NCBI GenBank assembly: GCA_017163975.1
Contig: JAFFSR010000280.1
Location: 868,001 to 932,000, forward strand
Direction of reading: 5' to 3'
Source of the DNA: Anastatus disparis
Taxonomy: Eukaryota; Arthropoda; Insecta; Hymenoptera; Eupelmidae
Length of the DNA stretch: 64,000 nucleotides
Shown in pieces: positions 28,301-40,838 of the stretch (its first letter is position 1; each line of letters opens with the position of its first letter). The notes beneath the pieces were generated by a model, which had not been told where the DNA came from, made no database searches, and was given only the letters and a program-made list of their open reading frames with translations. Made by a program: the position numbers and the translations under genes.

Positions 28301-28830
28301 TAGATTACATGGTTATATACTTTTGCTATATGTGTATATATATACGTTCTGAATCGTGCAGGCTTCTCTCTTAAAGGACGTGGAAAAAAAGAAAGAGAGA
28401 GACAGAGAGAAATAAAAAAGGAAAGAAAGAAAGAAGATTCGCGGTATGGAGGTTCTCTTAAAAGAGCGAGGTGAAAGGTGTGCTCTTCTTACGTGATTTT
28501 ACAATGCCGAGTGCAAGAAGAGTGCCATAGTAGAGAGGGAAAAAAAGGATATCTTCTCTTTCGTATATATATACATGCATATTTGTCCCTCTCTTTTACT
28601 ATAAACTACTGATGTTGCTGTGTTACTCTTGGCTCCGGGGGCCTCCAAAGTCTTATAAAGAGAGGGACTTCTTTAATAAACCTGCGAGAGCGTATAATAA
28701 ATTAAGAAAATACGAACTGACTCTTTGCGCTTCCTCGTGGTACAGTAAAATTTTCTTTGCATTTAATGCAACTTTTACGCACGTGTGCGTCTGCATAATG
28801 CTTATTTGTAACTGTTTATTTTTTTTTTTG
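25301..28830. other. Non-coding; island at about 28.0-28.8 kb
   Basis: AT-rich sequence leads into an island at 27981-28830. The island contains a long polypurine tract (about 28380-28436, GAAAGAGAGAGACAGAGAG-type) and tatacacgtata motifs. Open frames of 66-73 codons occur on both strands over the same bases, as expected from low-complexity sequence. No gene is supported. Confidence 0.55.
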
Positions 28831-31800
28831 TAAAATAATTGAAATTTTTTCACTGATACAAATAATTGTGATTAATGAATTGTATGAATATTTTTATTTT
28901 TTTTTAAATTTTACTCATTTTTAAATTAATGATGGTTGAAAATTTTCAAGCTGCAAAGTTTAGAAATAGTATTAGAAATAACATTTCTGTTTTTATTATT
29001 AAAATAATCCTCTTTATTTATGTAAAAAAATTAAGATTAAATTTTTTTTTAATAAAAAATTTGAATTTATTTAAATTTGTATGAGAAAATTTATTTACAA
29101 AAATCTTATTTATCTTTATTAATGTAGTCAAACTAATTTATTATCTTAAATGTCGATAAAATTGCACAATGTTTTAGTTTTTTTTTTCATTACAAGATGT
29201 TTTCATCAGCTTTTATTAAATTTATAGTAAGGTAAAATTGCAAAAGATGTTTTATCGCAAATGAAGAACAACGACTTGTTTTAGCACTTGTTTAAGTTTA
29301 ACATGCGGGTACACGATCTCAAATATGATAATCGATTTTATTTTTCTTTAAATAAACGACAATGTTACTTTATTTTTAATTTTGTTATACGGAGTATTTT
29401 GACTTTCTTTCAATTATTTATTTATTTAGATTTGTAAATAAAATGTTCTTGATTTTATTTATTGATTTCTGGTTTTAGCAAATAAATTATTAAAGAATTT
29501 AATACCAATTATATTTTAAGAATACGAATTCTAGATATGCTTATTTTCAAAGAAATAAGTACATCGAATATAAAATTAATTCTTCAATACTCACCATCCT
29601 GATTTTTATCATATTTTTTACCAATAACACTCAAATTGCATATTAAAACCATAAATCATAAATAAAAATAAAAAACAACTTTTGATAATGGTCAAATGTA
29701 ATTTGTGTTCAAGAAGATTAAAAAATAAAAAATTACAAAAAAATAAATAAATTCTATAAAAAATACATAGAAAATAAAAAATTATATAAAAGATAAAAAA
29801 TTTAATAAATTTATAAGAACAATTTATTTGGAAATATTTTACTTTTAATAACGCTGTTATGCTACTATAATTAATTTTTATCATTTAAAATTAAAATTCG
29901 ATTCTTGTTTTCAGTCATTTTTAGATTGTGCTTTTAAAGAGTGATATCGGATGAATAAAAAAAAGTTTATAATGTCCAAATCTATAAACAGCAAAAGTTA
30001 AACGAGTCTTTAAATTTTTTGAAGATCAATAAATAAATGGATAAATAAAATAAATAAACAAAATAAATGATACTACTTAAATACGTATAAAATATTTTCT
30101 AATAATGAAATCCTTAACGTTAAGTTAATTAAAAATATTTCTTCACTTGTATCTGAAATCAAGAAAAAAAGAGACATTCAATTCGAATCACACGATTAAA
30201 TAATTCCCAACAACAGGCTTGTTGTAAGAAAGGAAAAAAAAGAAGAAAAAGAGAAAAAAAAGAAAAGCCGCGCGTATCGTAATTTCACGACTGAAGAAAT
30301 GTCTAGTTAGAAGATGCAGAATAAAAAAAAAGAACGTCCAAACGCGCAATGAAGATATACTAGCGACACTCGTTTAAAAGCTGTCTTTCACCAAGCCCAT
30401 AACAATTTTCAAAAGTCATAAAATCAACATAAATAAAACTGCTATGATTCTCTTTTTTTTCTTCTTTTAACGCTGGTTTATCTATCGCTTTTTTCCCACG
30501 ACTATGATTATACTTCTTCCAACATAAAAATAAAAGGGAAATAAAAGAATATCTTTTTTTCTCGTCATTTTTTTCATCCTTATTTTTCCTTTCTTATTGT
30601 ATGTATATGAAGTATTCCAATTGCAAATGATTTCAGACGAACCTAATTTATTTTGTTTGAAAACTTTGAAAAGTTTATGATTATCTTGTCTCAGTTATTT
30701 TACCTCGGTTTCTCTTCTTAAAAAATCAATATTAGTTTTGCATAAATTTTTATCTTCCTTTTCTTCGGTGAAAAATAGTCAGTTAATTGCTTGTTCGGGA
30801 ACATGTAATTAATATTCTTTAATATTTAACCAGAAATATTTTTTAAAATCAAGAATTTTATCAAAAGAATTTCTATGTAATTTCATACATGTTTATTTGC
30901 CCTAGAGGTATTCATATACATATATTTAACCAAGTCGTCATTCATATCTTCTTGCTTGGTTCGATCACCTAGAAAGTCGGTAATTCCCTTTAATACGTTA
31001 GCTTGGCTAGAATCGCAAGTAATGATTTGCAGCTCATTAAGCTTGGAAACACACGCGCCAACACACGCACGTTACATAGATTTGCCTGTACACATATGCA
31101 CGTATACATAGATATACATTAAGAAAAAAGGATTATATAGACAGCTTCGTTTCGTCTTCGGACATACAAACAGTTGGTGCTTAGAGGCAAAATAAGCAAA
31201 AAGGATGAGATCGATTGGGCAATTCTTATATGTTATACCTGTAATTCTTTAGTTGTTACACCGCAATGTGTTCCTGACTGCACGCTGCTTGAGCAGAGAA
31301 TTTTTTTTCTTCTTATTCTTGATGCTGTTGTGTGTGCAAGCAATACAGTGTGCACGCCACGTGATTAGGCTAGGTATTTTAGTCCTTGCATGAGGTCGTT
31401 CGTTAGATAACTATTTTCTTTTTAAAATAAGTGCTTGTTACGTTTGTTCGAAATGTGTTCAAAGACTTGAATTTTCAAAATTAAAGGTTTTACAAAATTC
31501 GGAAAGCATAAAATTTGAAATGCATCAATGTTTATCGGATTATTTTTTAACTTATTATTGTCTATGTTTTTTAATCCTTTTCTTTATATTTTCCTTAATT
31601 TATTGTTTTATTGGTGTTTTTTTTAATCAATCCATTATATTTAGAAAAAATTAGTCCAAAAATGTTATTAAACTATTTGCAGTATGATTATATTACATTA
31701 TTTTGAATAAAATTTAGAAATATGTAAATTTAATATAGAATTTAAAAAAAAAAGAGAAGAATGAAATTTATGTATATTGGGGAATTTTAAGGTTAATTAT

Positions 31801-32703
31801 CAATGAAATTTTTAAAAATAAACGTTAATTAATTATTTTTTTAATGCTCTTGTTATAATTTTAATAACTAGAGAAATAATAAAAATAAAAAATTTTTTCA
31901 AAATATTTATTTTTTATTGCAAACATCGACTTAGAAATCATCACAAATCAGCTTAAAATTATATTCAGAATTTTGCCTTGGCAAGCAAACTTTGTAATTG
32001 AAACAATTAATGTATAATATTAAAAATTTAAAGTGATTCTAATTACTAAAAATACTGGAAATTCTAATAAATTAGACAAAGTTTTTAACAATTCTTAAAA
32101 ACTCTAAGCAATTAAATTTTTATTTATTATAGGTATAAAAAAATATATTTATAACCCAATAGAACATTAATGTCCCTCCCCAGGCATAAAAGCAATTATT
32201 AGAGCTTATCATTAAAAAATTTTAAAGCGGAAATCGATTAAATTAGGTTAAAACTTGTTGGTAAGATAACAATCATCAAAGTAGATGTCAAAGGAATTCA
32301 AGTATTAATATGCCAATAAATTTAGCAAAAGTAAAAAAAAATATTACATGTTATTATATTGATTAAATAAAAAAAATCTTTAAAATTAATTTCATGGATT
32401 CTTGAAGTTGAGATATCGATTTATAAATTCTAATATTTGTCGTGTGTATTTAATGACTTTTTAATTAGAGAAATTTTCGCCTACGTTTAAATTTTAAATT
32501 GATCGCAGAACAAATCCGTAGAAATTTATCTGTTTTTAATGAAAAAATTAATCGGTGTATCAAAAAATATAAATGCTTCTCTCGCTTACAATAAACTGTT
32601 TCGTTAACTTTAATTTCTTAAGAATTTTTGACATTATTAAGTAATAATTTAAGTAATGTATCAAAAACTGCTGGCTTTGTCTATTAACAAATTAACAAAA
32701 GTG

Positions 32704-32748
<45 letters not shown>

Positions 32749-34035
32749 TTCTATTTATTAATTAATAATGATTGACAAGCTCTGGGAAACATTAAACTTT
32801 ACCAATAAGACATAAGATTATTTAATTATACAATTATGAAACAATAAGATATCTCAATTAAATCTATAACAAGTTCTAATAAAATACAATTATCACTTAA
32901 TATAAAAAAAAGAAAAAGGAATTTCTATTTTCTAAAATTAACGCGTATGAATTCAAATAAAATTGATATGATAATAAATGTATGTTTATTTTACAAATTT
33001 AAAGTACTTAACGAAAGTTCACTTTTCCGATTATGTAATTATAATTACAGCTCATACACATTTCGTTATGAGAGAGAAATTTTAACGATATGGACAAGCT
33101 ATAATTTCAAAGGAGTGCTCGGTCTTTTCTTTTCTTTTTTTTTCTTTTTAAGACCTGCCTCTTTTAGCTTTGAAATGCTACAATCGATATCAGGTATTGA
33201 GAACTTAATCGTTTCACGTTATTGAGATCGTACTTCAATGTAATTAAAAAAAAAAGCAATCTTTATAAATCTTATTTTTGTTTATAATACCTTAAAATGA
33301 TTTTTTTAAATTAAATTATAGCACACAATATAACATACAAAAATATAATAATTCATTTAAAAATTTGGTTTACGTCAAAGTGTGTAATTAAATATTTTCC
33401 GTATTTCCATGAGTCAAAAAGTAATATATGGTTATTATTTTTATTATTATTATTATCAGATCATAATTATAATAATTTAATTATCTTAAAATTTCATTTA
33501 TTTAAAAAAGTGAGTTTAGTATATGCTTTTTTTCGATTATTCTATAATAAAAAAGTTAAAAAAGTCATGAGCGGAAGTTTGAAGTTGGAAATTCTTTTGC
33601 AAAAATAAAAGCTTTTTAATTGACTGCAAAGCTAAAGCGTTCTAAAATTATAAATTAAGGCACTACATACATTTTTATTTTTAATGTAAAATAAAAACAA
33701 TGTTTAATAGTTACTCAAAAATATTCAGCGAGAATACTTTTTTATTTTAACTTTCATAATTCTGGTTGTCATACGATCGAAAACACTTTACAATCATCAT
33801 TCTATTTAAAATTGAATTTAATAAATGATCATTTTATTTAAAATTTAATTTAATAAATGAAGATACTCATTTTTTTCCTGTTATTAAAAATAATTTTATT
33901 TTATTTAAAGATTCAATTTAAATTCTTTATCAATTTAAAAATCTAAATAAACACAATTTAGATTTTCAAAATGAAAAGTAATCCATCCTGCGCATTAGTC
34001 TGTACAACAAACTCTATTAAAACAAATCTATTGCA
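28831..34035. other. Non-coding; island at about 30.9-31.4 kb
   Basis: Very AT-rich sequence with a polypurine run at about 30222-30266 and an island at 30881-31400 holding a 64-codon frame without recognisable features. A diverged 31-base direct repeat (TTTAAAATTGAATTTAATAA type) lies at about 33797-33859. Confidence 0.55.
32704..32748. repeat. Compound (TA)n(GT)n microsatellite
   Basis: About 12 TA units are followed directly by about 10 GT units. Alternating purine/pyrimidine of this kind is prone to length change. Confidence 0.9.
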
Positions 34036-34224
34036 GAGGTCTCAATGGCTTAGTCGGTAGAGTGATGGATTCGTAATCACGAGGTCCTGAGTTCGAATCC
34101 CGCTTTCGACCGACTGATACAAGCACCACTGTACGTTACACATGTGCTGAAGTTCACAAACACACTGACGATCTTCGTGACTTATTAGCATCGCAAAGAT
34201 AGCATAAATACAGCCACGTTAAAA
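34036..34224 (+). repeat. tRNA-derived SINE, copy 3
   Basis: The head has AATGGCTTAGTCGGTAGAGTG and the B box GAGTTCGAATCCCG, with CGT in the anticodon loop. The body (ACTGATACAAGCACCACTGT...) and the terminal hairpin CGTGACT (34176-34182) / AGCCACG (34212-34218) align with the other copies. This copy differs in the stem but keeps six of seven pairs. Confidence 0.87.
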
Positions 34225-34730
34225 CAAGAATACAATATGTAACACAAATTTTTTAACGTTTTCCTAATTGTTTCTAAAATTCAACACGGTGAAATAATAA
34301 ATCAATTATATACATAATTTTTGCCTATAAACAATCATTAAAAAAAAAGTTGTCATTACATAACAATTAATCATCGGTAAACGTGATCGATGAGAACAAC
34401 GTTTAAACCAACACGTTTTCCGTAAACTCGTTACGAGCTGTTACTTCATTTTTTTTTGTTCTTTACTTTCTTTCTTTTTAGAAAACTACAATTTTTTTCG
34501 AACTTATGTGTAACACTTATTTACATACTTGCAATTTCCATAGAAAGTCAATGACAGCTTTGTTAAAAGGCGAAATTGCTTAATTAACATTAAATGTCAT
34601 CCGATTGAAAAGTCACTTTCATTTTCATCTTCTTCTATTATTTAAACTTAAATTAAGTGTCCATCCATCTATCTGAAGATGTACGCGAGATGTCGATAAA
34701 CATGAAATTTATTACTTTGTAAACTAGAAG
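34225..34730. other. Non-coding, nothing recognised
   Basis: AT-rich spacer between a SINE and a foldback element. No ORF or structure is supported. Confidence 0.55.
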
Positions 34731-35267
34731 TGTTAAGAGGCGGTCGGAACCATTCGCCGCTTGGTGGCGCTGCGGTCAGGTGAGAGAAAAATATAAAATA
34801 TTTTTTATACAGCAATTTAAAATTTACTGAAACAATAATATACTTTTATCTTGTCATTTCCTCTAGCATATATATGTGAATAATTATTAATATCATCTTG
34901 TTTGAAAAATCTAAAATATTGTATAAAGCGAAAAATGCGGCGCAGGTAAGCCGACGTAAACATTAGTATACATCATTCTTTAGTATTGCTCTCTCTGTCG
35001 CACTAAAGGAAGATGCACGCATGTTTACATCGGTCCTACGTTGCATCGCATTTTTCGCTTTATAACAATATTTTAGACTTTTCAAACAAGATAAGTACTA
35101 ACAATTATTCTACATATATATGGCTAGAGGAAATGACAACATTAAAAGTATATTGTCGTCTCAGAAAATTGTAAATAGTTGTATAAAAAATATTTAATAG
35201 ATTTCTCTCACCTGACCGCAGCGCCACTCTGTATGTAGCGGCAAATAGACCCGACCGCCTCTTAACA
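34731..35267. mobile_element. Foldback MITE with TTAA at both ends
   Basis: The left end is TGTTAAGAGGCGGTCGG and the right end is CCGACCGCCTCTTAACA. The arms continue inward with TGGCGCTGCGGTCAGGTGAG and its complement CTCACCTGACCGCAGCGCCA. Further inside is a second complementary pair around GCGAAAAATGCGGCGCA (34929) and TGCATCGCATTTTTCGC (35042). The whole unit of about 537 bp folds on itself with several small loops. TTAA at the outer edge could be a piggyBac-type duplication. Confidence 0.8.
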
Positions 35268-35905
35268 TCGTTTATGCTTTGCGCTTTCTTTGAGTTAAGC
35301 ATCAATGAAACTTAATCTTCTTTTTTCATTTTAAAAGAGTTGTTAAAAAAAATGAAATATGTTTTGAATGATGATTAGTGGCTTTGAACACCTTGCGTGA
35401 ATGGAAATATAATTTTCATATTTTTTTATTGTTAATTAAAATGTTAAATTATAATGGCAATAATTAGTGTTAGAAAGACAAGTGAAAAAATCATTAATTA
35501 TTTCTCGAATAATATTTTAGAAAGACATTGATTAAAAATATTTTCGATTGTACATTAATTTTACGATAAAACTAAAAGATAATAAAAATATTCCGGTTAT
35601 TATTTTATAACACTCGTTGCATAACATACACGAGCAATCAGTCGTCAATAAAATATTTAATTCCCAAACTTTATTACTTATCATAAAAAGCATTTACCAT
35701 AAAACACAAGAAATATATTTTACTATGTACAGAGAGTATTCTGACCTTTAACACTTTTAACGAACTCGTAAAATAATCATAACAAATAGCCTAGCTGTGA
35801 AAAAGCATCGATCGATGTTGAAAGATTTTATTAGAAGACAATTTTGATAGCGTGACTGGCACTTTATTATCAAATGAACTTTGATTATATCATTTATGGA
35901 GTATA
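35268..35905. other. Non-coding, nothing recognised
   Basis: AT-rich spacer without ORFs or repeats that I can support. Confidence 0.5.
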
Positions 35906-37242
35906 CCCGTGTAGAAATTTCCTCCCAAATCTTACCAGGATCCGACTAGTTTTACTCGTTTCTACCTGGATTCTAGCAGGGAGAACTTGGTAGATTTTTG
36001 TAGGGATATGTCCCATATTTTTTCAGGATTCTAGCGAGTAAAGCAGGTCGGATTCTGTGATGTTTAACTAGATATTATCTATTAAAAATAAAAAATTAAT
36101 TTTATTGTATTTCATATTTAGACATATCGAGATTTTAGAAATTAATTAATTAATTATAAATGACCTAATAATAATATAAAACTTAAAAAATCGCATTAAA
36201 AATTTTCGACCTAACCGGGGCGCGAACTCACGACCTAAGGGATACGAGACATTTACGCTATCCATTACGCTACGCAACACTTGTATGAGATACGATAATT
36301 TCATATATATATAGTTCATTACTGTAAAAATTTCTTATGGTAATAAAATATATATAAATTGAAATCAAACAAATAATTACAACAAATAAATAAATAAAGT
36401 ACTCCAAAATTATTATTTTTTTTTTTTAAAGAATTAATTTTTATGCAAGATTTTTTTTACATTTTTTATTTTTTTGTACAAGATTATTGTATAAAAAAGA
36501 TCATTTTTTTACAAATAATTTTTTTGCAAGTATAATTTTTTATTAAAAAAAATTTAATCATATTATTAATTAGTAATTTAATTTTTTTTCAAAACAAATC
36601 TCATTTTTTTAATATAAAAATGTAATTTTATTTGATTTTTTATAAGAAAAATAATTAAGTATTTGATTTACTTCTATGTATTGTTAATTTAATTTTTCTT
36701 TAAAAAAAAAATTATTTTTAATAAGCAAGTATAATAATTATACAATTATTATGTATAAAAAGATTAAATTTATTAATTTTTTTATTTTTAATGTTAGTGT
36801 AAATTTAAAACTTATTTATTTCTTTTTTAATAGGTTGATACTTTTTTTCCCTTTCTTTTTTTTTCTATAAAATTAATATCGATTTAATTTAATCTTTCCA
36901 TTATATAAATTCTCCAAAAAAAATTTTAATAAAACATAACCTCTCAAGGTCTGTTAAAATATGACTAGTTCATAGTTCGTAATACCGACTGGATACTAAC
37001 TAGAAAGCCTAGGCTACTGTAGCGCTATCTGTTTTATTATCTTACTACTTCGGAAACCTAGAAGATCACGTCAGATTCAAGGCGGGAAATCGTGTGTATA
37101 TCCTTTATATAGACAATTGTAAGAGTTAGTCGAGGATACCTAGCACGATTCTGGCTTGTTTTCCTTAAATAGGGAAATATCTAGTAAATCTGGCAGGATT
37201 CTACTATAAACTTGGGTTAAGGCAGGGAAATTTCTACACGGG
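35906..37242 (+). mobile_element. 1.34-kb TIR element, copy 1
   Basis: The element starts CCCGTGTAGAAATTTCC and ends with its exact complement GGAAATTTCTACACGGG. Both ends have subterminal repeats of a GGATTCTAG/GAATCCTG-type motif. The interior is A/T-rich and has no transposase frame. TA flanks each side. The same element occurs in reverse at 38758-40097 with very few differences. I cannot assign a superfamily: the CCC termini recall piggyBac, but no TTAA is present. Confidence 0.85.
36209..36281 (-). repeat. tRNA-like module inside element copy 1
   Basis: On the minus strand this reads GTTGCGTAGCGTAATGGATA then GCGTAAATG..., ending with GTGAGTTCGCGCCCCGG. The D-arm (GCGT-AATGGATA-GCGT) and B-box-like GAGTTCGCGCC are as in a tRNA. 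The acceptor stem does not pair, so it is a relic or tRNA-derived promoter, not a working tRNA gene. Confidence 0.6.
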
Positions 37243-38368
37243 TACTTTATGCTTTCAATTTTTTTTCAATTTTTTAAAAATATTGATACGCATACTTTGA
37301 TATGTTTATACAGTGTTCTATCTTTCTAAAGTATTTTTAAGACGTTGCTAAAAAAAGTTTAAGAAATAATTAATTAAAGGTCTGATTGTTTCAAAATTTT
37401 TACAGTCATGTACTTTCTCTCTACTTTCAGTATTTTTTAAAAAAAGTTTCCGATACGTTAAAATATTTCTTCTTGTATTACATAAAATTACATTTTATTC
37501 CACACTATAGACAAGTATTTTCAAAATAAAAGACATATTGAAAGTCTAAATAATGTATTTTCGTGACACATGTCGTAACTTACAAAATTAATTTTTTTTT
37601 AATGTCTAAATATATGGATTTAATTCTGAAATGCCTCCTTTTATTTTATTTTTGTGACAAATCGATTTATACAATCGCTTACGAAAAAAATAATTATAAT
37701 TTATCATCATTTGTATACATTGCTTTTGAATTGTTTGTAAAATATTTTTCATTTCATTCATAATCATTTTTTAACTAATTTAGCCTATTTAAGGTTCATT
37801 AAAGTTATATAAACTATTTTTTAATATTTCTTAATAAGCACACCAATGTTTGTAAAAAGTAAAAGTAATTTTTCAAAATAGTAGGTGGGCAATATTTCTA
37901 AAAGCATCTTTTGCAAACAATGTTTTTGTTTTACGTAAAAGAGAAACAACAAAAAAAATGGAAAGTTAAATACTTGTCTGGATATCGCGCATTTTTTTTT
38001 CTATTGCTTTAGCAAGAACTCAATTTTAACAAGTAGTAACATCCGGGCTTGTTACAGACAATTTATAGATCCTGTCCTAAAGGTTCATAAAGAACAAAAA
38101 ACAGTATCCCAAGTTTTTTTCGTGAGATAATGATTTTTTGCAACTAACCTTTTTTTCATAGTGTACGTAATGATGTGGACATTAATCAGTTTTTAAGTAT
38201 ACTACACAATCTGTTTTTTTTTACCTTAAAGTTTTTATTTAGTCTTAATTATTTTGATGGATGTCAAAAATAAAGAAAATATTTTCATGTTTCGTATAAT
38301 AATTAACAAATTTTGGCCAGGTTTTAATATTTTAAAAAATTCTCATTAAATACTTCGCTGATCTTATT
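37243..38368. other. Spacer between the twin 1.34-kb elements
   Basis: AT-rich sequence. A 66-codon frame at 37563-37763 has no recognisable features. Nothing else is supported. Confidence 0.5.
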
Positions 38369-38757
38369 GAGAAAAAATTAATCAATATTAAAAGTTTAAT
38401 ATCTTTGTAAATAATCGATGCATCTAAAAAAATCCAACGCGGTTCGAAAGATCGTTAACAAAGCTTTTTTGTAATTGCAAATATCTCAAAAACTATAAGA
38501 GATGAAAAGAAATCTTTTCTTCAATTTTTAAAAATGTTTTTAGGTAAATTCTTACAACATTATTATTTCCGATAAAATTATTTTTCATATGCAGAAAAAT
38601 TAAAAAAACATTTTTTCACATATTGAATTTTTTTCCGTGAATTATTCTAATTCAGCTAAAAAGGAACATATTTTGTTATATAAAAAAATTCTTTATCTCT
38701 TTAGGTTTTTGAGATGTTTGCAATTAAAAAAAAATTAGGTTTTCAGAAAATGTCTAA

Positions 38758-40097
38758 CCCGTGTAGAAATTTCCCTGCCTTAACCCAAGTTTATAGTAGA
38801 ATCCTGCCAGATTTACTAGATATTTCCCTATTTAAGGAAAACAAGCCAGAATCGTGCTAGGTATCCTCGACTAACTCTTACAATTGTCTATATAAAGGAT
38901 ATACACACGATTTCCCGCCTTGAATCTGACGTGATCTTCTAGGTTTCCGAAGTAGTAAGATAATAAAACAGATAGCGCTACAGTAGCCTAGGCTTTCTAG
39001 TTAGTATCCAGTCGGTATTACGAACTATGAACTAGTCATATTTTAACAGACCTTGAGAGGTTATGTTTTATTAAAATTTTTTTTGGAGAATTTATATAAT
39101 GGAAAGATTAAATTAAATCGATATTAATTTTATAGAAAAAAAAAGAAAGGGAAAAAAAGTATCAACCTATTAAAAAAGAAATAAATAAGTTTTAAATTTA
39201 CACTAACATTAAAAATAAAAAAATTAATAAATTTAATCTTTTTATACATAATAATTGTATAATTATTATACTTGCTTATTAAAAATAATTTTTTTTTTAA
39301 AGAAAAATTAAATTAACAATACATAGAAGTAAATCAAATACTTAATTATTTTTCTTATAAAAAATCAAATAAAATTACATTTTTATATTAAAAAAATGAG
39401 ATTTGTTTTGAAAAAAAATTAAATTACTAATTAATAATATGATTAAATTTTTTTTAATAAAAAATTATACTTGCAAAAAAATTATTTGTAAAAAAATGAT
39501 CTTTTTTATACAATAATCTTGTACAAAAAAATAAAAAATGTAAAAAAAATCTTGCATAAAAAATTAATTCTTTAAAAAAAAAAAAATAATAATTTTGGAG
39601 TACTTTATTTATTTATTTGTTGTAATTATTTGTTTGATTTCAATTTATATATATTTTATTACCATAAGATAAATTTTACAGTAATGAACTATATATATAT
39701 GAAATTATCGTATCTCATACAAGTGTTGCGTAGCGTAATGGATAGCGTAAATGTCTCGTATCCCTTAGGTCGTGAGTTCGCGCCCCGGTTAGGTCGAAAA
39801 TTTTTAATGCGATTTTTTAAGTTTTATATTATTATTAGGTCATTTATAATTAATTAATTAATTTCTAAAATCTCGATATGTCTAAATATGAAATACAATA
39901 AAATTAATTTTTTATTTTTAATAGATAATATCTAGTTAAACATCACAGAATCCGACCTGCTTTACTCGCTAGAATCCTGAAAAAATATGGGACATATCCC
40001 TACAAAAATCTACCAAGTTCTCCCTGCTAGAATCCAGGTAGAAACGAGTAAAACTAGTCGGATCCTGGTAAGATTTGGGAGGAAATTTCTACACGGG
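38758..40097 (-). mobile_element. 1.34-kb TIR element, copy 2 (inverted)
   Basis: Reverse complement of the element at 35906-37242, 1,340 against 1,337 bp. Long stretches are identical, with only small indels seen by eye, such as TTTATCTT against TTTCTT near 39668. It has the same CCCGTGTAGAAATTTCC ends. AA flanks each side. It sits inside an older TIR element. Confidence 0.85.
39722..39794 (+). repeat. tRNA-like module inside element copy 2
   Basis: Same module as at 36209-36281: TAGCGTAATGGATAGCG at the A-box position and GAGTTCGCGCCCC at the B-box position. An open frame of 75 codons over this stretch (39630-39857) is a by-product, because the other copy is conserved at the tRNA-like part and not as protein. 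Confidence 0.6.
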
Positions 40098-40649
40098 AAT
40101 AACTCTCGAAAAAATAATCGTATCGAAACGTTCGATACGGCATTTTAAAGGTAAAACAATAAGCTTTAATATCTATTTGGTTGCATTTTGATATAATCAT
40201 CTCCACCAAAACTGCATTCGTTTTTTTTAAATTCTCAAATTTTACATAAAGAAAATAGAAATAACTTTGGCAATACTAAACTAACATTTTTTTAAACTTT
40301 TTTCTTCAATCCTTCGAAACGCGTTGAATTTTTCTAGATTCATTAATTATTTACAAAGATATTAAACTTTTAATATTGACTAATTTTTTCTCCAGGGGGC
40401 AAAACTATGTGGCCGACAGTGTACATACTTAAATTTATGCATCAAGAAGGATTATGTGCTAGAATTTGTTTGAGTTAATTTCGAAATTTAATAGAATAAT
40501 AATAATTTAATATTCTTAAGGAAAAATTTTTATGGCAATGAAAAAATTAACTTTCGAAATAATATTATAAAAATTAATGTAATTGAAACGTAATTATGAA
40601 AAGTTAGGAATCAAAAGCATTCTTTGTCAAAAATACATGTGAGCGCGTT

Positions 40650-40838
40650 GAGGTCGTCAGTGTCTCACTCGGTAGAGCGATGGATTCATAAGCTCGAGGA
40701 TTCGAGTTCGAATCCTACTCTCTGCGGTCGATTGATACAAATACCACTGAACGCTACATGTGCTTTGTTCGAAAACACATTGACGACCTCCGTCACTAAT
40801 TAGCATCGTAATGATGGCTGAAATACAGTGACGTTAAA
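40650..40838 (+). repeat. tRNA-derived SINE, copy 4
   Basis: The head has GTGTCTCACTCGGTAGAGCG and the B box GAGTTCGAATCCTA. The body ends in hairpin CGTCACT (40791-40797) / AGTGACG (40827-40833), then TTAAATA. It is the same family as copies 1-3, with paired changes in the stem. Confidence 0.86.

Larger units (their letters stand above)
38369..40392. mobile_element. Older TIR element with 80-bp inverted ends, interrupted by the 1.34-kb element
   Basis: Bases 38369-38448 (GAGAAAAAATTAATCAATAT...) and 40313-40392 are reverse complements over 80 bp with about seven mismatches. Between them lie 309 bp, the inserted element at 38758-40097, and 215 bp. The 309-bp part has its own inverted pair (ATTGCAAATATCTCAAAAAC near 38473 against GTTTTTGAGATGTTTGCAAT near 38706). 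No transposase frame or clear target duplication is seen. Confidence 0.6.

Noticed and set aside
39630..39857. 75-codon frame as a transposon-encoded protein
   Set aside because: It overlaps the tRNA-like module and poly-A/T sequence; small indels between the two element copies disrupt it.
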